This document shows positions 25,638 to 34,901 of a DNA stretch of 64,000 nt, piece by piece (position 1 is the stretch's first letter; each line of letters opens with the position of its first letter). The notes beneath the pieces are model-generated. The model was given only the letters and a program-made list of their open reading frames with translations. It ran no database searches and was not told the origin of the DNA. This DNA comes from Planosporangium mesophilum (GTDB taxonomy: Bacteria > Actinomycetota > Actinomycetes > Mycobacteriales > Micromonosporaceae). Location of the stretch: positions 1 through 64,000 of the forward strand of contig NZ_BOON01000019.1 of assembly GCF_016863255.1 (NCBI RefSeq), given 5' to 3'. A program made the translations under genes and the position numbers.

Positions 25638-27181
25638 CGGGGCCTCCTGTCGGTGAACCAGGCCCGGAAGGCGCCGGCGTCGCGGGTCGCGGGGAGCGCC
25701 CGTCCGGCCGCCCAGCCCCGACCCGGTCCGGGCAGACGACGGAGCACTGCGCGGGGCAGCAGCGGGCCGGCCAGCCGCGCCGCCGTCATCGTCAGCCGGT
25801 ACCCGCGGGGGCTGTCCCAGGCCTTCGCCCACAGCCGCCACAGCCAGCGGCGGGGGCGGCCCCGCGTTGCGGCCTCGTAGTCAGCCCGCAGGTCCACGAG
25901 CATGTCCGGCAGCGGGATCTTCACCGGGCAGGCGTCGAAGCACGCCCCGCACAGCGACGACAGGAACGGCAGGTCCCTACCCTGCTTCGTGTTCGCCAGC
26001 AGCGGGGTGAGCACGGCCCCGATCGGTCCACCGTAGACGGAGCCGTACGCGTGGCCGCCGACGGTGCGGTAGACCGGGCAGGCGATCTGGCAGTTGCCGC
26101 AGCGGATGCAGGCGAGCACCTCGCGGTACCGACCCTCGACGATCGAGCTGCGTCCGTTGTCCAGGATGACCAGGTGGAGCTGCTCGGGGCCGTCCGGTTC
26201 GCCGTCCCGGCGCGGCCCGTTGAGCATGGTCTGGTAGACGGTCACCTTCTGTTTGGTGGCCGCGTAGCACAGCAGCGGCACCAGGACGGCGAGGTCGCGG
26301 AGCCGGGGTATCACCTTCTCCATCGGCATCACCGCGACGTGGATGCGCGGCTGGGAGGTGACCATGTCCGCGTTGCCCTCGTTGGTGACGAGCGTCAGCG
26401 TCCCGGTGTCGGCGGCGGCGAAGTTGACCCCGCTGATGCCCATGTCGGCGTGGTGGAAGTCCGCGCGCAGCCGGGTACGGGCGAACGCGGCGAGGTCCTC
26501 GGCCTCCTGCGGCAGCCGCTCGGCGGCCAGCTCCTCGAACAGCGCGCCGACCTCGGCTTTGGACTTGTGCAGCGCGGGCCCGACGATGTGGCTGGGCCGC
26601 TCGTCCGCGACCTGGACGATGTACTCGCCCAGGTCGGTCTCCACCACCTCGATGCCGTTCTCCTCGAGGTGTGCGTTGAGGTGCATCTCCTCGGTGGCCA
26701 TCGACTTGGACTTGACGACGAGCCGGACGTCGTTGGCGCGCGCTATCCCGGTGATGATGCCGACCGCGTCGTCCGGGGTGGCCGCCCGGTGCACGACGAC
26801 GCCGTTCGCCTCGGCCTTCGCCGTCAACGCCGCCAGGTGGCCCTCCAGGTCGCGCAGCGTCTCGCGGCGGATCTCGGCGCCGCGCTCCCGCAGCGCGGCA
26901 ATCTCCGGCGGCCAGCCGCCGTCGTTCTGTTCCCGGTTCTTGCCCGACAGCCGGGTATGGGTCGCGGCGGTGCCAGGCTGGTCGAGGGCCGCCCGGGTGA
27001 TGATCGGCAACGGCTTGCGGTGGGCGGGGATCGTCGCGGCGGCCCAGTCGGGGCGGGTCACGACGACGCGTTCGCGCCCGAGCAGCGCGGTCGAGCGCCG
27101 GCGGGGCGGCGTCGGCGGCGACGACTCCGGCGTCGGTACCTCCGCCGCGTCGGGCATGGGCTCTACTCGCCCTGGCTTCAC
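25634..27181 (-). CDS. LutB-like iron-sulfur protein with LUD domain
   Basis: 515 residues. The N-terminal 80 residues are Pro/Arg-rich. The LUD domain (about 110-330) holds NDVRLVVKSKSMATEE and DMGISGVNFAAADTGTLTLVTNEGN. It is followed by two ferredoxin clusters, CIRCGNCQIACP (C358, C361, C364, C368) and CGACFDACP (C411, C414, C418), and a C-terminal tail. This is the electron-transfer subunit of the LutABC L-lactate oxidation complex. GTG 27181 is chosen over ATG 27157: it overlaps the LutA stop (GTGA) and has GGAGG 7 nt upstream. Confidence 0.9.
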   Translation of the reverse strand: MKPGRVEPMPDAAEVPTPESSPPTPPRRRSTALLGRERVVVTRPDWAAATIPAHRKPLPIITRAALDQPGTAATHTRLSGKNREQNDGGWPPEIAALRERGAEIRRETLRDLEGHLAALTAKAEANGVVVHRAATPDDAVGIITGIARANDVRLVVKSKSMATEEMHLNAHLEENGIEVVETDLGEYIVQVADERPSHIVGPALHKSKAEVGALFEELAAERLPQEAEDLAAFARTRLRADFHHADMGISGVNFAAADTGTLTLVTNEGNADMVTSQPRIHVAVMPMEKVIPRLRDLAVLVPLLCYAATKQKVTVYQTMLNGPRRDGEPDGPEQLHLVILDNGRSSIVEGRYREVLACIRCGNCQIACPVYRTVGGHAYGSVYGGPIGAVLTPLLANTKQGRDLPFLSSLCGACFDACPVKIPLPDMLVDLRADYEAATRGRPRRWLWRLWAKAWDSPRGYRLTMTAARLAGPLLPRAVLRRLPGPGRGWAAGRALPATRDAGAFRAWFTDRRPR

Positions 27182-27954
27182 GCCCTCACCTCCGTCCGGA
27201 CGAGCGCGTCTGAAACGAGCTCGGCGATGTGGCGGGTGCGGATCCCCGCCCGCGTCACGTCGGCGCGCCCCTGCAGGTGCATCAGGCAGGCCGGATCGGC
27301 CGAGACGAGGTAGCGCGCCCCCGTGCGCCCCGCCTGCGCCAGCTTGTGGTCGGCCATCGCCACCGAGACGTCGGGCAGCTTGACGGCGAACGTGCCGCCG
27401 AACCCGCAGCACACCCCGGAGTCGGTCATCTCGACCAGGGTCAGGCCGTCGATGCGGCTCAGCAGTTCGCGGGGGGACGAGCGCTCGCCGAGGGTACGCA
27501 GCATGTGGCACGAGTCGTGGTAGGTGACCTCGGCGTCCAGCCGCAGCGTCAGGCCCTGGCCGAAGTCGGTGACGAACTGTGTGAACTCCCAGCTCCGCGC
27601 CGCCAGCGCCACGGCCTGCTCGCGCTCGGCCCCGTGCAGGAGCCGGGGGTACGCGTGGTGCACGGTCGACAGGCACGAGCCGGACGTGGTCACCACGGCG
27701 TCGTACCGGGCGAAGGTTGCGAGCCACCGGCGGGCCAGGGTGGTGGCCTGTCGCGGGTACCCGGAGTTCAACGCCGGCTGGCCGCAGCAGGTCTGGCCCG
27801 CGGGCAGCTCGACCGAGACGCCCATCGCCTCCAGTACCTCCACGCAGGCGCGCGGCGGGCCGGGGTACGCGAGGTCGGCGACACACGCGACGAACAGGGC
27901 GACGGTACCGGGCATGGTTTCCGAACGTCCGTTGTCCACTGTGCTCACTCCCAT
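27178..27954 (-). CDS. LutA-like (Fe-S)-binding protein with two CCG domains
   Basis: 258 residues. The two cysteine-rich CCG motifs are TCCGQPALNSGY (C56-C57) and SGVCCGFGGTF near residue 200, each with partner cysteines (FVACVADL, SGSCLST, YHDSCHMLR). This is the pattern of LutA/GlpC/GlcF proteins and heterodisulfide reductase subunit B, which bind unusual Fe-S clusters. It overlaps the end of the LarA-like gene by 10 nt. LutA, LutB and LutC in one run next to a lactate-racemase homologue points to 2-hydroxyacid oxidation. Confidence 0.9.
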   Translation of the reverse strand: MGVSTVDNGRSETMPGTVALFVACVADLAYPGPPRACVEVLEAMGVSVELPAGQTCCGQPALNSGYPRQATTLARRWLATFARYDAVVTTSGSCLSTVHHAYPRLLHGAEREQAVALAARSWEFTQFVTDFGQGLTLRLDAEVTYHDSCHMLRTLGERSSPRELLSRIDGLTLVEMTDSGVCCGFGGTFAVKLPDVSVAMADHKLAQAGRTGARYLVSADPACLMHLQGRADVTRAGIRTRHIAELVSDALVRTEVRA

Positions 27955-29252
27955 GGTCCGATTCGCCCCTCCTCGTCGAACGACATCGCCGTCGGGCCGC
28001 CCACGATCGAAAGCCCTGGGTCGGCGTCGACCTCGTCGGCCAGCGACTCCGAGACGAGCAGCTCCTCCACGTCGAGGGTGTCACGCAGGCGGACCAGGCG
28101 GATCCGGTCGAGGTCGGCGCGGCCGCAGGTCAGGATCGCCGCGGCGACGGCGTCACGGTCGGTCGGCAGCGCGATCGGCAGCTGCGCGCGCTGCGGTCCG
28201 CCCAGGCCCGAGGTCATCGCGTTGATGTACGTGCTGAGCAGGTCGAGCTTGCCGAGTACCCGGAACGGGATGAAGTCGGCCAGCCCGACGCCGACGCCGT
28301 TGCCGTGGGAGGACTCGGTGAGGTCGAGGACGGCGATGTTGGCGATCCGCGGTCGCTCGAACTCCGCGCTGCCCCGGATCATCATGCGACCGATGACGTT
28401 GGTGTCCAGGCCGGAGCCGGACTTGTCCTTGCCCATGGCGTCGACCACGGCGACGTCGAGGCGATCGAACGGCAGGGTTCCCATCAGGTCCTTGGCCCGT
28501 CCCAGCAGCCGCGTCTCGCCGGCGCCGCCGATGTCGCCGGGCTCGACGAACTCGATCGCGGCGGCCCGGTGACGGGCGTTCTCGACGACGGCGAGCCCAC
28601 CGAGGACCTTGCCGGTGTCGATGATGCGCCGGGCCACCAGGGGGATCCAGGTCCCGAGGTTCGCCGGCCCGTACCGGTGGATGCCCTCCGCGCCGCGCTG
28701 CTTGCCCAGGCCGATTGCGGTGATCTTGGCGAGGCCGCTCTCCACCTCGCCGGTGAAGTCGGTGTGCGCCTTGACGCGGTTGACGACCAGGATCGCATCC
28801 GCCCCGGCGGCGTTGCGGTCCAGGTACGCGGTGGGCCCGTCGGGTACCCGGCCCAGGTCGACGGTGTCCATCGTGGCCAGGATCGGCATGCCCAGGCTGT
28901 CGGGGGTCGTGTCCAGGTCGGCGAGCACGCTCAGTTGCCCCTCGGCGGTGGCGCCGCCGTGTGAGCCCATGGCGGGTACCACGAACGGCTCCGCCCCGAC
29001 CGACCGCAGCCACTCCCCGGCGGCGCGTACGACGGCCGGCTTGTCGTGGATGCCCCGGCTGCCGGCCGTGATGGCGACCGTCATGCCCGGCCGGATCCGC
29101 GACCGCAACGCCTCCAGCGCCACCGCGGTGGCCGAGGCGACGTCGGGCACCTGGGGTGCGTCGACGTTCTGGCGTACCCGCAGCAGCCGGGGAAACGGTA
29201 CCGTGTAGGCGAGTTCGCGAACAGCCTCGAACGGGCCGAGGTTCCCCGTCAT
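27945..29252 (-). CDS. LarA-superfamily nickel-pincer-nucleotide 2-hydroxyacid racemase/epimerase homologue
   Basis: 435 residues (DUF2088/LarA). The N-terminal domain ends in AMGSHGG (H98). The core motif is NRVKAHTDFTGEVESGL-AKITAIGLGKQRGAEGIH with K161, H163, K176 and H192. K176 and H192 are 16 apart, the same distance as the cofactor-binding Lys184 and Ni ligand His200 of Thermoanaerobacterium LarA; I infer they are equivalent. This is the LarA-like rather than the true lactate racemase branch, so the substrate may be another 2-hydroxy acid (LarA homologues racemise malate, phenyllactate or short-chain hydroxy acids). It starts at an ATGA overlap with livF. Confidence 0.85.
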   Translation of the reverse strand: MTGNLGPFEAVRELAYTVPFPRLLRVRQNVDAPQVPDVASATAVALEALRSRIRPGMTVAITAGSRGIHDKPAVVRAAGEWLRSVGAEPFVVPAMGSHGGATAEGQLSVLADLDTTPDSLGMPILATMDTVDLGRVPDGPTAYLDRNAAGADAILVVNRVKAHTDFTGEVESGLAKITAIGLGKQRGAEGIHRYGPANLGTWIPLVARRIIDTGKVLGGLAVVENARHRAAAIEFVEPGDIGGAGETRLLGRAKDLMGTLPFDRLDVAVVDAMGKDKSGSGLDTNVIGRMMIRGSAEFERPRIANIAVLDLTESSHGNGVGVGLADFIPFRVLGKLDLLSTYINAMTSGLGGPQRAQLPIALPTDRDAVAAAILTCGRADLDRIRLVRLRDTLDVEELLVSESLADEVDADPGLSIVGGPTAMSFDEEGRIGPWE

Positions 29253-30019
29253 GAGGCACCATCGACGTCACGTGGCGGCACCGCGGCCGTCACCGAGGAC
29301 CCGCCGGCGGCGGTCCGGCCCAGGTACGCGCTGCGCATCTGGTCGTCGTCGAGCAGGTCCCGCGCGTCGCCCGACACCACGACCGTGCCCGTCTCGACCA
29401 CGTACCCCCGGTCGGCGACCGTGAGCGCCTGGTACGCGTTCTGCTCGACCAGCAGCACGGTCAGGCCCGCCTCGTGCAGCTCGCCGATGATGCGGAAGAC
29501 CTCCCGTACCACGATCGGCGCCAGCCCCAGCGACGGCTCGTCCAGCATGAGCAGCCGGGGGTTGGCCATCATCGCGCGTCCGATGACGAGCATCTGCTGC
29601 TCGCCCCCGGACAGGCTCCAGCCCAGCCGGGGCCGCAGGTCGTACAGGCGGGGAAAGACCGCGAAGACGCGCTCGAGCCCGGCCGGCACGTCCTTGCGGC
29701 TCATCCGACCGTTCGAGGTACCCATCCGCAGGTTGTCCAGGACGCTCAGGCCGGGGATCACCTGCCGGCCCTCGGGCACGTGGACGATGCCCATCCGGGC
29801 GATCTCCTCCGGCCGCCGGCCGACGATCGACTCGCCCTCGAAGGTGATGTCGCCGCCGGTCGGGGCCAGCAGGCCGCTGATGGCGCGGAGCGTGGTGGAC
29901 TTGCCGGCGCCGTTGCCGCCCAGCAGGGTGACGACCTCGCCCTGCGCCACCTCCATACAGACGCCGCGCAGGGCGCGGATCTCGCCGTACCGGACATCAA
30001 GGTCTCTAACGCTGAGCAT
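29249..30019 (-). CDS. livF: Branched-chain-type ABC transporter ATP-binding protein (LivF)
   Basis: 256 residues. Walker A GGNGAGKST, the Q-loop region, signature LSGGEQQML and Walker B RLLMLDEPSLGL are all present, with the LivF-type VPEGRQVIPGLSVLDNL segment. The C-terminal 20 residues are a hydrophilic tail. Overlaps the livG stop by 14 nt. Liv/HAAT systems import amino acids, but many take up hydroxy or aromatic acids; the operon suggests the latter here. Confidence 0.92.
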   Translation of the reverse strand: MLSVRDLDVRYGEIRALRGVCMEVAQGEVVTLLGGNGAGKSTTLRAISGLLAPTGGDITFEGESIVGRRPEEIARMGIVHVPEGRQVIPGLSVLDNLRMGTSNGRMSRKDVPAGLERVFAVFPRLYDLRPRLGWSLSGGEQQMLVIGRAMMANPRLLMLDEPSLGLAPIVVREVFRIIGELHEAGLTVLLVEQNAYQALTVADRGYVVETGTVVVSGDARDLLDDDQMRSAYLGRTAAGGSSVTAAVPPRDVDGAS

Positions 30020-30803
30020 CGGCTCCCCTCGCGTCCCCGGTTCCCAGGTAGGCCTCGATCACGCCCGGGTCGGCCTGCACCTGCTCGGGCGTGCCCGCCG
30101 AGATCTTCCTGCCGAAGTTCAGAACGGTGATGTGGTCGCTGACCCCCATCACGAGGTTCATGTCGTGCTCGACGAGCAGGACGGTGATCCCGCGGCCCAC
30201 GATCTGCCGCAGGGTCCGGTCCAGCGCCTCGGTCTCGTGCGGGTTCAGCCCGGCGGCCGGCTCGTCCAGCAGCAGTAACGTCGGGTCGCTGGCGAGGGCC
30301 CGCGCGATCTCGACCAGCCGCTGCCGCCCGTACGCGAGGCTCCCGGCTGGCGCCGCGGCGACGTCGGGCAGGCCGACGAACTCCAGCTCCCGCAGTGCCC
30401 GCTTCCGCGTCGCCGCCTCCTCGCGCCGGGAGGCGGGGTGCAGCAGCGCCCGGAACAGCCCCGACGACGTGCGGCAGTGCTGCCCCGTCATCACGTTTTC
30501 CAGTACCGACAAGCCCTTGAACAGCCGGATGTTCTGGAACGTGCGGGCCAGGCCGAGCCGGACGCGCTCGTCGGGCCGGCGCCGGGTGATGTCCTGACCG
30601 AGCAGGCTGATGCTGCCCCGGGTCGCGCCGTACAGTCCACTCAGGACGTTGATCAGGGTCGACTTGCCGGAGCCGTTCGGCCCGATCAGCGAGCAGATCC
30701 GTCCGGGCGCGATCTCGAGGCTGACGTCGTCGACGGCCTTGACCCCGCCGAAGTGCTTGCTCAGGCCGTCGACCGCGAGCAGGACGTCACCGGTCACGCT
30801 CAC
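30006..30803 (-). CDS. livG: Branched-chain-type ABC transporter ATP-binding protein (LivG)
   Basis: 265 residues. Walker A GPNGSGKST, LivG-type LARTFQNIRLFKGLSVLENV, signature SLAYGRQRLVEIARAL, Walker B LLLLDEPAAGLNP and the switch His in LLVEHDMNLVMGVSD. The GTG at 30803 overlaps the LivM stop (GTGA) and has GGAAGGG just upstream, so it is preferred to the GTG at 30797. It partners LivF in the Liv importer. Confidence 0.92.
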   Translation of the reverse strand: MSVTGDVLLAVDGLSKHFGGVKAVDDVSLEIAPGRICSLIGPNGSGKSTLINVLSGLYGATRGSISLLGQDITRRRPDERVRLGLARTFQNIRLFKGLSVLENVMTGQHCRTSSGLFRALLHPASRREEAATRKRALRELEFVGLPDVAAAPAGSLAYGRQRLVEIARALASDPTLLLLDEPAAGLNPHETEALDRTLRQIVGRGITVLLVEHDMNLVMGVSDHITVLNFGRKISAGTPEQVQADPGVIEAYLGTGDARGADAQR

Positions 30804-31768
30804 CGCCCTTCCAATCTCCGGGGCCGGCGCGCAACCGCCGACTCCAGCCAGCCCCAGAGCCCCTGGGGCAGGAACACGACGAGGAGCACCACCGCGACGC
30901 CGTACACCGCCAGGTAGTACCGGTCCAGGAAGCGCAGCACCTCCGGCAGCGCGGTCACGAGCATCGCGCCCACGATCGCTCCCGGTACCGTCGCCTGCCC
31001 GCCCAGCAGCAGCATCACCAGCATGGTCACGGACAGTTCGAAGGCGAAGTTGTCGGGGCTGATGTAGTGGGTCAGCCCGTGCGCGTACAGGCCGCCGGCG
31101 ACCGCACCGTAGACCGTCGACAGCGTGAAGGCGAGCACCTTGACGTTGAGGACGTTGATCCCGGTGGTCGAGGCGGCCAACTGGTCCTCCCGGATCGCCA
31201 GGAAGGCCAGCCCGATCCGGCTGCGCTTGAGCCGCCACCCGACCAGCGCGCCGACGGCGAGAAAGGCCAGCGCCACGTAGTAGTAGAAGAAGTTCTGGTC
31301 CAGGATGAACCCGCCGACCACCGGCGGCTTGACCCCCGCGATGCCGTCCGCGCCGTTGGTCACCGGTTTCCAGTGCAGGAACACGATGTTGGCGATGACC
31401 GCGAACCCGATCGTCGCGAGCGCCAGGTAGTGGCCGGTCAGCCGCAGCGTCGTGTATCCCAGCGCGACCCCGACGAGGACACCCGCCGCGACCGTGGCGC
31501 CCATCGTCGCCGGAAACGGCCAGTCGAACCTGGTGGAAAGGATCGCCGCGGTATAGGCACCCACCCCGAAGAACGCGCCCTGCGCCAGCGACAGCTGGCC
31601 GGCCAGCCCCATGACGAAGTACAGACCGAGCACCGCCAGGGCGTAGATGACGCCGAGCACGACGACCCCGAGATAGAACGGGTTCACCAGGAACGGCAGG
31701 CTCGCCAGCAGCACGAGCAGGGCCGCCAGCGTGTGCGGCCGCTCCAACAGGCGACTCGACACGGACAC
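30800..31768 (-). CDS. livM: Branched-chain-type ABC transporter permease (LivM)
   Basis: 322 residues, about eight to ten membrane helices. Conserved LivM segments are YFVMGLAGQLSLAQGAFFGVGAY, TLRLTGHYLALATIGFAVI and the cytoplasmic EAA-like loop FLAIREDQLAASTTGINV. GTG 31768 is chosen because AGGAGG lies 8 nt upstream; the GTG at 31777 abuts that site. Fourth gene of the Liv importer set. Confidence 0.9.
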   Translation of the reverse strand: MSVSSRLLERPHTLAALLVLLASLPFLVNPFYLGVVVLGVIYALAVLGLYFVMGLAGQLSLAQGAFFGVGAYTAAILSTRFDWPFPATMGATVAAGVLVGVALGYTTLRLTGHYLALATIGFAVIANIVFLHWKPVTNGADGIAGVKPPVVGGFILDQNFFYYYVALAFLAVGALVGWRLKRSRIGLAFLAIREDQLAASTTGINVLNVKVLAFTLSTVYGAVAGGLYAHGLTHYISPDNFAFELSVTMLVMLLLGGQATVPGAIVGAMLVTALPEVLRFLDRYYLAVYGVAVVLLVVFLPQGLWGWLESAVARRPRRLEGR

Positions 31769-31790
31769 GGATCTCACCTCCTGCCTCGGC

Positions 31791-32663
31791 CTAGGCCTTC
31801 TGGCCGACCTTCTCGCCGAAGAAGCCCTGCGGGCGCAGCAGGAGTACGGCGATGAGAATGACGAACGCGAAGGCGTCCTTGTAGTCCGAGCTCACGTAGG
31901 CCGCGCCGAAGATCTCGGTGAGCCCGAGGAACACGGCCCCCAGCACGGCGCCGGGTACCGAACCGAAGCCGCCGATGACGGTGGCCGCGAACGCCTTGAG
32001 CGCGATGAGTGTGCCCAGCTCGGGCGTGACCCCGAACAGCGGCGCGACGAGGATGCCCGCGACCGCGCCGAGCAGTGCGCTGTACGCGAAGGTGACGGCG
32101 ATCATCCGGTCGGTCCGGATGCCCAGCAGGGCCGCCATCTCCCGGTTCTGCGCCGTCGTCTGCAGCTGCTTGCCGATCATCGTCCGGTCGAACACCAGGT
32201 ACTGCGCGACCAGCAGCACCACGGTGACACCGATGATGACCAGGTACTGCGCGTTGACGGTCGTACCGAAGATCCGCACGACCCCGTGGATCAGCGGGTC
32301 GATCCGGCGGGGGTCGGCGCCGAACAGCACCAGCGCGATGTTCTTGAGGAAGACCGAGACGCCGATCGTCGCGATGATCACCGGTACGAAGGAGCGGTTG
32401 CGCAGCGGGTGGTAGACCAGCCGGTTGAAGACCAGTCCGAACACCACTGCGAACAGCAGCGTCCCGACGATCGCCACCGGCAGCGGCAGCCTCGACGAGG
32501 TGAGCAGGAACGCCAGCACGAAGGCCGGGAACATGGCCAGGTCGCCCTGGGCGAAGTTCACCACGTTCACCGCGTTGAAGATGAGCACGAATCCCAGCGC
32601 CACCAACGCGTAGATCATGCCGATCGCGAGGCCGGCCACCCCGAGCTGGACGACGACGTCCAC
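31791..32663 (-). CDS. livH: Branched-chain-type ABC transporter permease (LivH)
   Basis: 290 residues, polytopic. LivH marks are LGFVLIFNAVNVVNFAQGDLAM, the loop TAQNREMAALLGIRTDRMI and FAATVIGGFGSVPGAVLGAV. GTG start with GGGAGG about 10 nt upstream; 21-nt gap to the binding-protein gene upstream and 22 nt to livM. Forms the membrane channel with LivM. Confidence 0.92.
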   Translation of the reverse strand: MDVVVQLGVAGLAIGMIYALVALGFVLIFNAVNVVNFAQGDLAMFPAFVLAFLLTSSRLPLPVAIVGTLLFAVVFGLVFNRLVYHPLRNRSFVPVIIATIGVSVFLKNIALVLFGADPRRIDPLIHGVVRIFGTTVNAQYLVIIGVTVVLLVAQYLVFDRTMIGKQLQTTAQNREMAALLGIRTDRMIAVTFAYSALLGAVAGILVAPLFGVTPELGTLIALKAFAATVIGGFGSVPGAVLGAVFLGLTEIFGAAYVSSDYKDAFAFVILIAVLLLRPQGFFGEKVGQKA

Positions 32664-32684
32664 CGACGCACCACCTCCCTTCCG

Positions 32685-33929
32685 TCACGCCGCCGGCAGC
32701 AGCTTCGTCGCGTCCTCCACGACCTCGGCGCCGCCGCCCCTCACCTGTACGACGAGCAGGTTGGCGTTGACGTCGCCCTGCTTGTTGGACGTGAGATGGC
32801 CCTGCACCCCGTCGGTCTCCACGGTGTGCAGCGCCGCGAGGAAGGCCTGCCGGTCACAGCCGGACTTCTCCAGCGCGGCCTTCATGAAGTACATGGCGTC
32901 GCGCTGCCAGGCGCCGAACAGGTCCGGCTTGGAGCCGTACCGCTGCTGGTACTCGGCCGCCCACGCCTTGTTCACGTCGCCTGCGTTGAGCTGGAAGTCG
33001 ACGATCGCGCGCCAGCCCTGGAGGTACTGCTGGCCCAGGTCGAAGCTCACCTGTGAGGTGATCGACGGACCCCCGACGACCGGCGTGGTGATGCCGAGCT
33101 CCTGGAGCTGGCGGGCGAAGATCACGACGTCCTCGGAGTTGGTGGCGTACGTGGTGAAGACGTCGGGGCCGAAGCTCCGCAGCGACGACAGCTGCGCCGT
33201 GTAGTCCTTGTCGCCGGTCGTGTACGAGGCCTTCTGCACCGAGATGCCGGCGTCCTTGGCCGCCTTCTCGATCACGGCGGCGCCACCGGAGCCGAACGCG
33301 TCCGAGTCGTGCAGGATCGCGATCTTCTTGGGCGAGAACTGTTTGCGGGCGTACGCGACGATCGCCTGCCCGGTGAGCGAGTCCGGCGGCCGGAACCGGA
33401 AGATGTACCCGCCGCCCTGCTCGGTGAGGCTCGCGTTGGTCGCGCCGATCATCGTCGGCAGCCGCTGCGACTTGATGATCTCGGTCATCGCCTGGACCTG
33501 GGTGGACCGGATCGGGCCGATGAGGGCGAAGACGTTGTCGCCGGAGACCGACTTGTTCAGTGCGTTGACCGCGCCCGGGTTGGTCGACTGGTTGTCGTTG
33601 TAGACGACCGTGACGTGCTTGCCGAGGATGCCGCCGGTCTTGTTGATGTCGTCGACGGCCATGTCGAGCGACCGTTTGGCGTTGGCGCCCGACAGGGCCG
33701 CCTTGCCGGTCAGCTCGGCGTCGACGCCGATGCGGAGCTCCTTGGCCGTGACCCCGGGCGAACCGTCCCGGCAGACGACCTTGCCGGCCGAGTCCACCTG
33801 CGGGTGGCCGCCGCCACCGGCGTCGCCGGCCTTCGTGGGCGTCGGTACCCGCCCGCACCCGGCCGTGATGAGCAGCGGCACCGCCAGCAGGCCGAGTGCC
33901 AGCCTTCCCGGTCTCGTCTGGACGCGCAT
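32685..33929 (-). CDS. Periplasmic-type substrate-binding lipoprotein of the Liv importer
   Basis: 414 residues. The N-terminus is a lipoprotein signal with lipobox LLITAGC, so it is anchored outside the membrane. The mature protein is a Peripla_BP_6/LivK-like type I binding protein (LRIGVDAELTGKAALSGANAKRSLDMAVDDINKTGG opening, split here for length; ALIGPIRSTQVQAM, HDSDAFGSGGAAVIEKAAKDAG). It sets the specificity of the importer; the ligand cannot be read off. ATG 33929 has GAGGAG 6 nt upstream. Confidence 0.9.
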   Translation of the reverse strand: MRVQTRPGRLALGLLAVPLLITAGCGRVPTPTKAGDAGGGGHPQVDSAGKVVCRDGSPGVTAKELRIGVDAELTGKAALSGANAKRSLDMAVDDINKTGGILGKHVTVVYNDNQSTNPGAVNALNKSVSGDNVFALIGPIRSTQVQAMTEIIKSQRLPTMIGATNASLTEQGGGYIFRFRPPDSLTGQAIVAYARKQFSPKKIAILHDSDAFGSGGAAVIEKAAKDAGISVQKASYTTGDKDYTAQLSSLRSFGPDVFTTYATNSEDVVIFARQLQELGITTPVVGGPSITSQVSFDLGQQYLQGWRAIVDFQLNAGDVNKAWAAEYQQRYGSKPDLFGAWQRDAMYFMKAALEKSGCDRQAFLAALHTVETDGVQGHLTSNKQGDVNANLLVVQVRGGGAEVVEDATKLLPAA

Positions 33930-33958
33930 GTCACTCCTCGCCTCGTTGCCGATACGGA

Positions 33959-34822
33959 CTACGCGGGCACCGGCGTCCCGACCACCTCGACCGGGTTGAC
34001 CAGGGTCCCGATCCCCGCGATGGAGATCGTGACGACATCGCCGGCGGCCAGGGTGAACTCCGGCGGCGGGACGATGGACGTACCGGTCAGCAGCACCGCC
34101 CCGACCGGGAAGTCCAGCGCCCGGAACAGCCAGCCGAGCAGCTCCTCCGGCGTACGGCGAAGGTCTGCCAGGCTGACCGAGTCGGCGAAGAGCGGCGCCC
34201 CGTCCCGCCGGATCTCGAGTTCGACGGTCAAGGTGGACAGCGGGCCGACCTGCGCCGCCGGTACCAGCGCCGGGCCCAGCGCGCAGCTTCCGGTGTAGAC
34301 CTTGGCCTGCGGCAGGTACAGCGGGTTCTCGCCCTCGATGCTGCGACTGGAGACGTCGTTGCCGACCGTGTACGCGACCAGCCGGCCGGAGGTGTCGGCG
34401 ACCAACCCCAGCTCGGGTTCGGGCACGTTCCAGCCGGAGTCGGCCCGGATGCCGACCGGCTGCTCCGGGCCACGCACGCGCCAGGGTGCGGCCTTGGCGA
34501 ACAGCTCCGGCCGGTGTGCGGAGTACACCCGGTCGTAGATGTCGACCGGGCCTGCCTCCTCGTTGCGCGCGACGCGACTGCGCTCGAACGTGACGCCGCT
34601 GGCCCAGACCTCCTGACCCTGTACCGGTGCGAGCAGGGTGGCGTCGTCCGGCACCGCGCCGGCGCTCGGGCTCTCCAGCGCGTTGCCGAGCGCGTCGCCG
34701 CCGGCCGCCAGGAGCTCGTCGAGGTCGATCGTCGCCGGCAGCAGATGCGTGGGGCCGTCGGCCAGCGGGCCGCGGGCCAGCCGGGGAACGCCATCCACGA
34801 GTACGCGAAACAGGACATCCAT
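33959..34822 (-). CDS. FAH-family protein resembling 2-keto-3-deoxy-arabinonate dehydratase
   Basis: 287 residues. The FAH core has [14 protein letters not shown], the block [17 protein letters not shown] with metal-ligand Glu residues, and [31 protein letters not shown]. This last block is the signature of the archaeal/bacterial 2-dehydro-3-deoxy-D-arabinonate dehydratase branch as I know it; related FAH proteins cleave 2,4-diketo-3-deoxy acids into pyruvate plus a 2-hydroxy acid. It is the first gene of the 14-gene operon, so the pathway probably handles a sugar acid. Which of the two reactions it catalyses is uncertain. Confidence 0.82.
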   Translation of the reverse strand: MDVLFRVLVDGVPRLARGPLADGPTHLLPATIDLDELLAAGGDALGNALESPSAGAVPDDATLLAPVQGQEVWASGVTFERSRVARNEEAGPVDIYDRVYSAHRPELFAKAAPWRVRGPEQPVGIRADSGWNVPEPELGLVADTSGRLVAYTVGNDVSSRSIEGENPLYLPQAKVYTGSCALGPALVPAAQVGPLSTLTVELEIRRDGAPLFADSVSLADLRRTPEELLGWLFRALDFPVGAVLLTGTSIVPPPEFTLAAGDVVTISIAGIGTLVNPVEVVGTPVPA

Positions 34823-34866
34823 GGTGGACAGTGGCCTCCCCTGGGGAGTCGACCCGTCGCAGGCAG

Positions 34867-34886
34867 CCGTTCAATATACTGAACGG
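34867..34886. promoter_or_regulatory. IclR-type palindromic operator
   Basis: CCGTTCA-ATATAC-TGAACGG, a perfect 7-bp dyad with a 6-bp spacer. It lies in the 143-nt divergent region between the operon and the iclR-family gene, immediately downstream of the operon's predicted promoter. Spaced palindromes of this kind are typical IclR-family sites. The AT-rich core stands out in this GC-rich DNA. Confidence 0.75.
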
Positions 34887-34901
34887 CGTTCCGTGCTCTA
34901 A

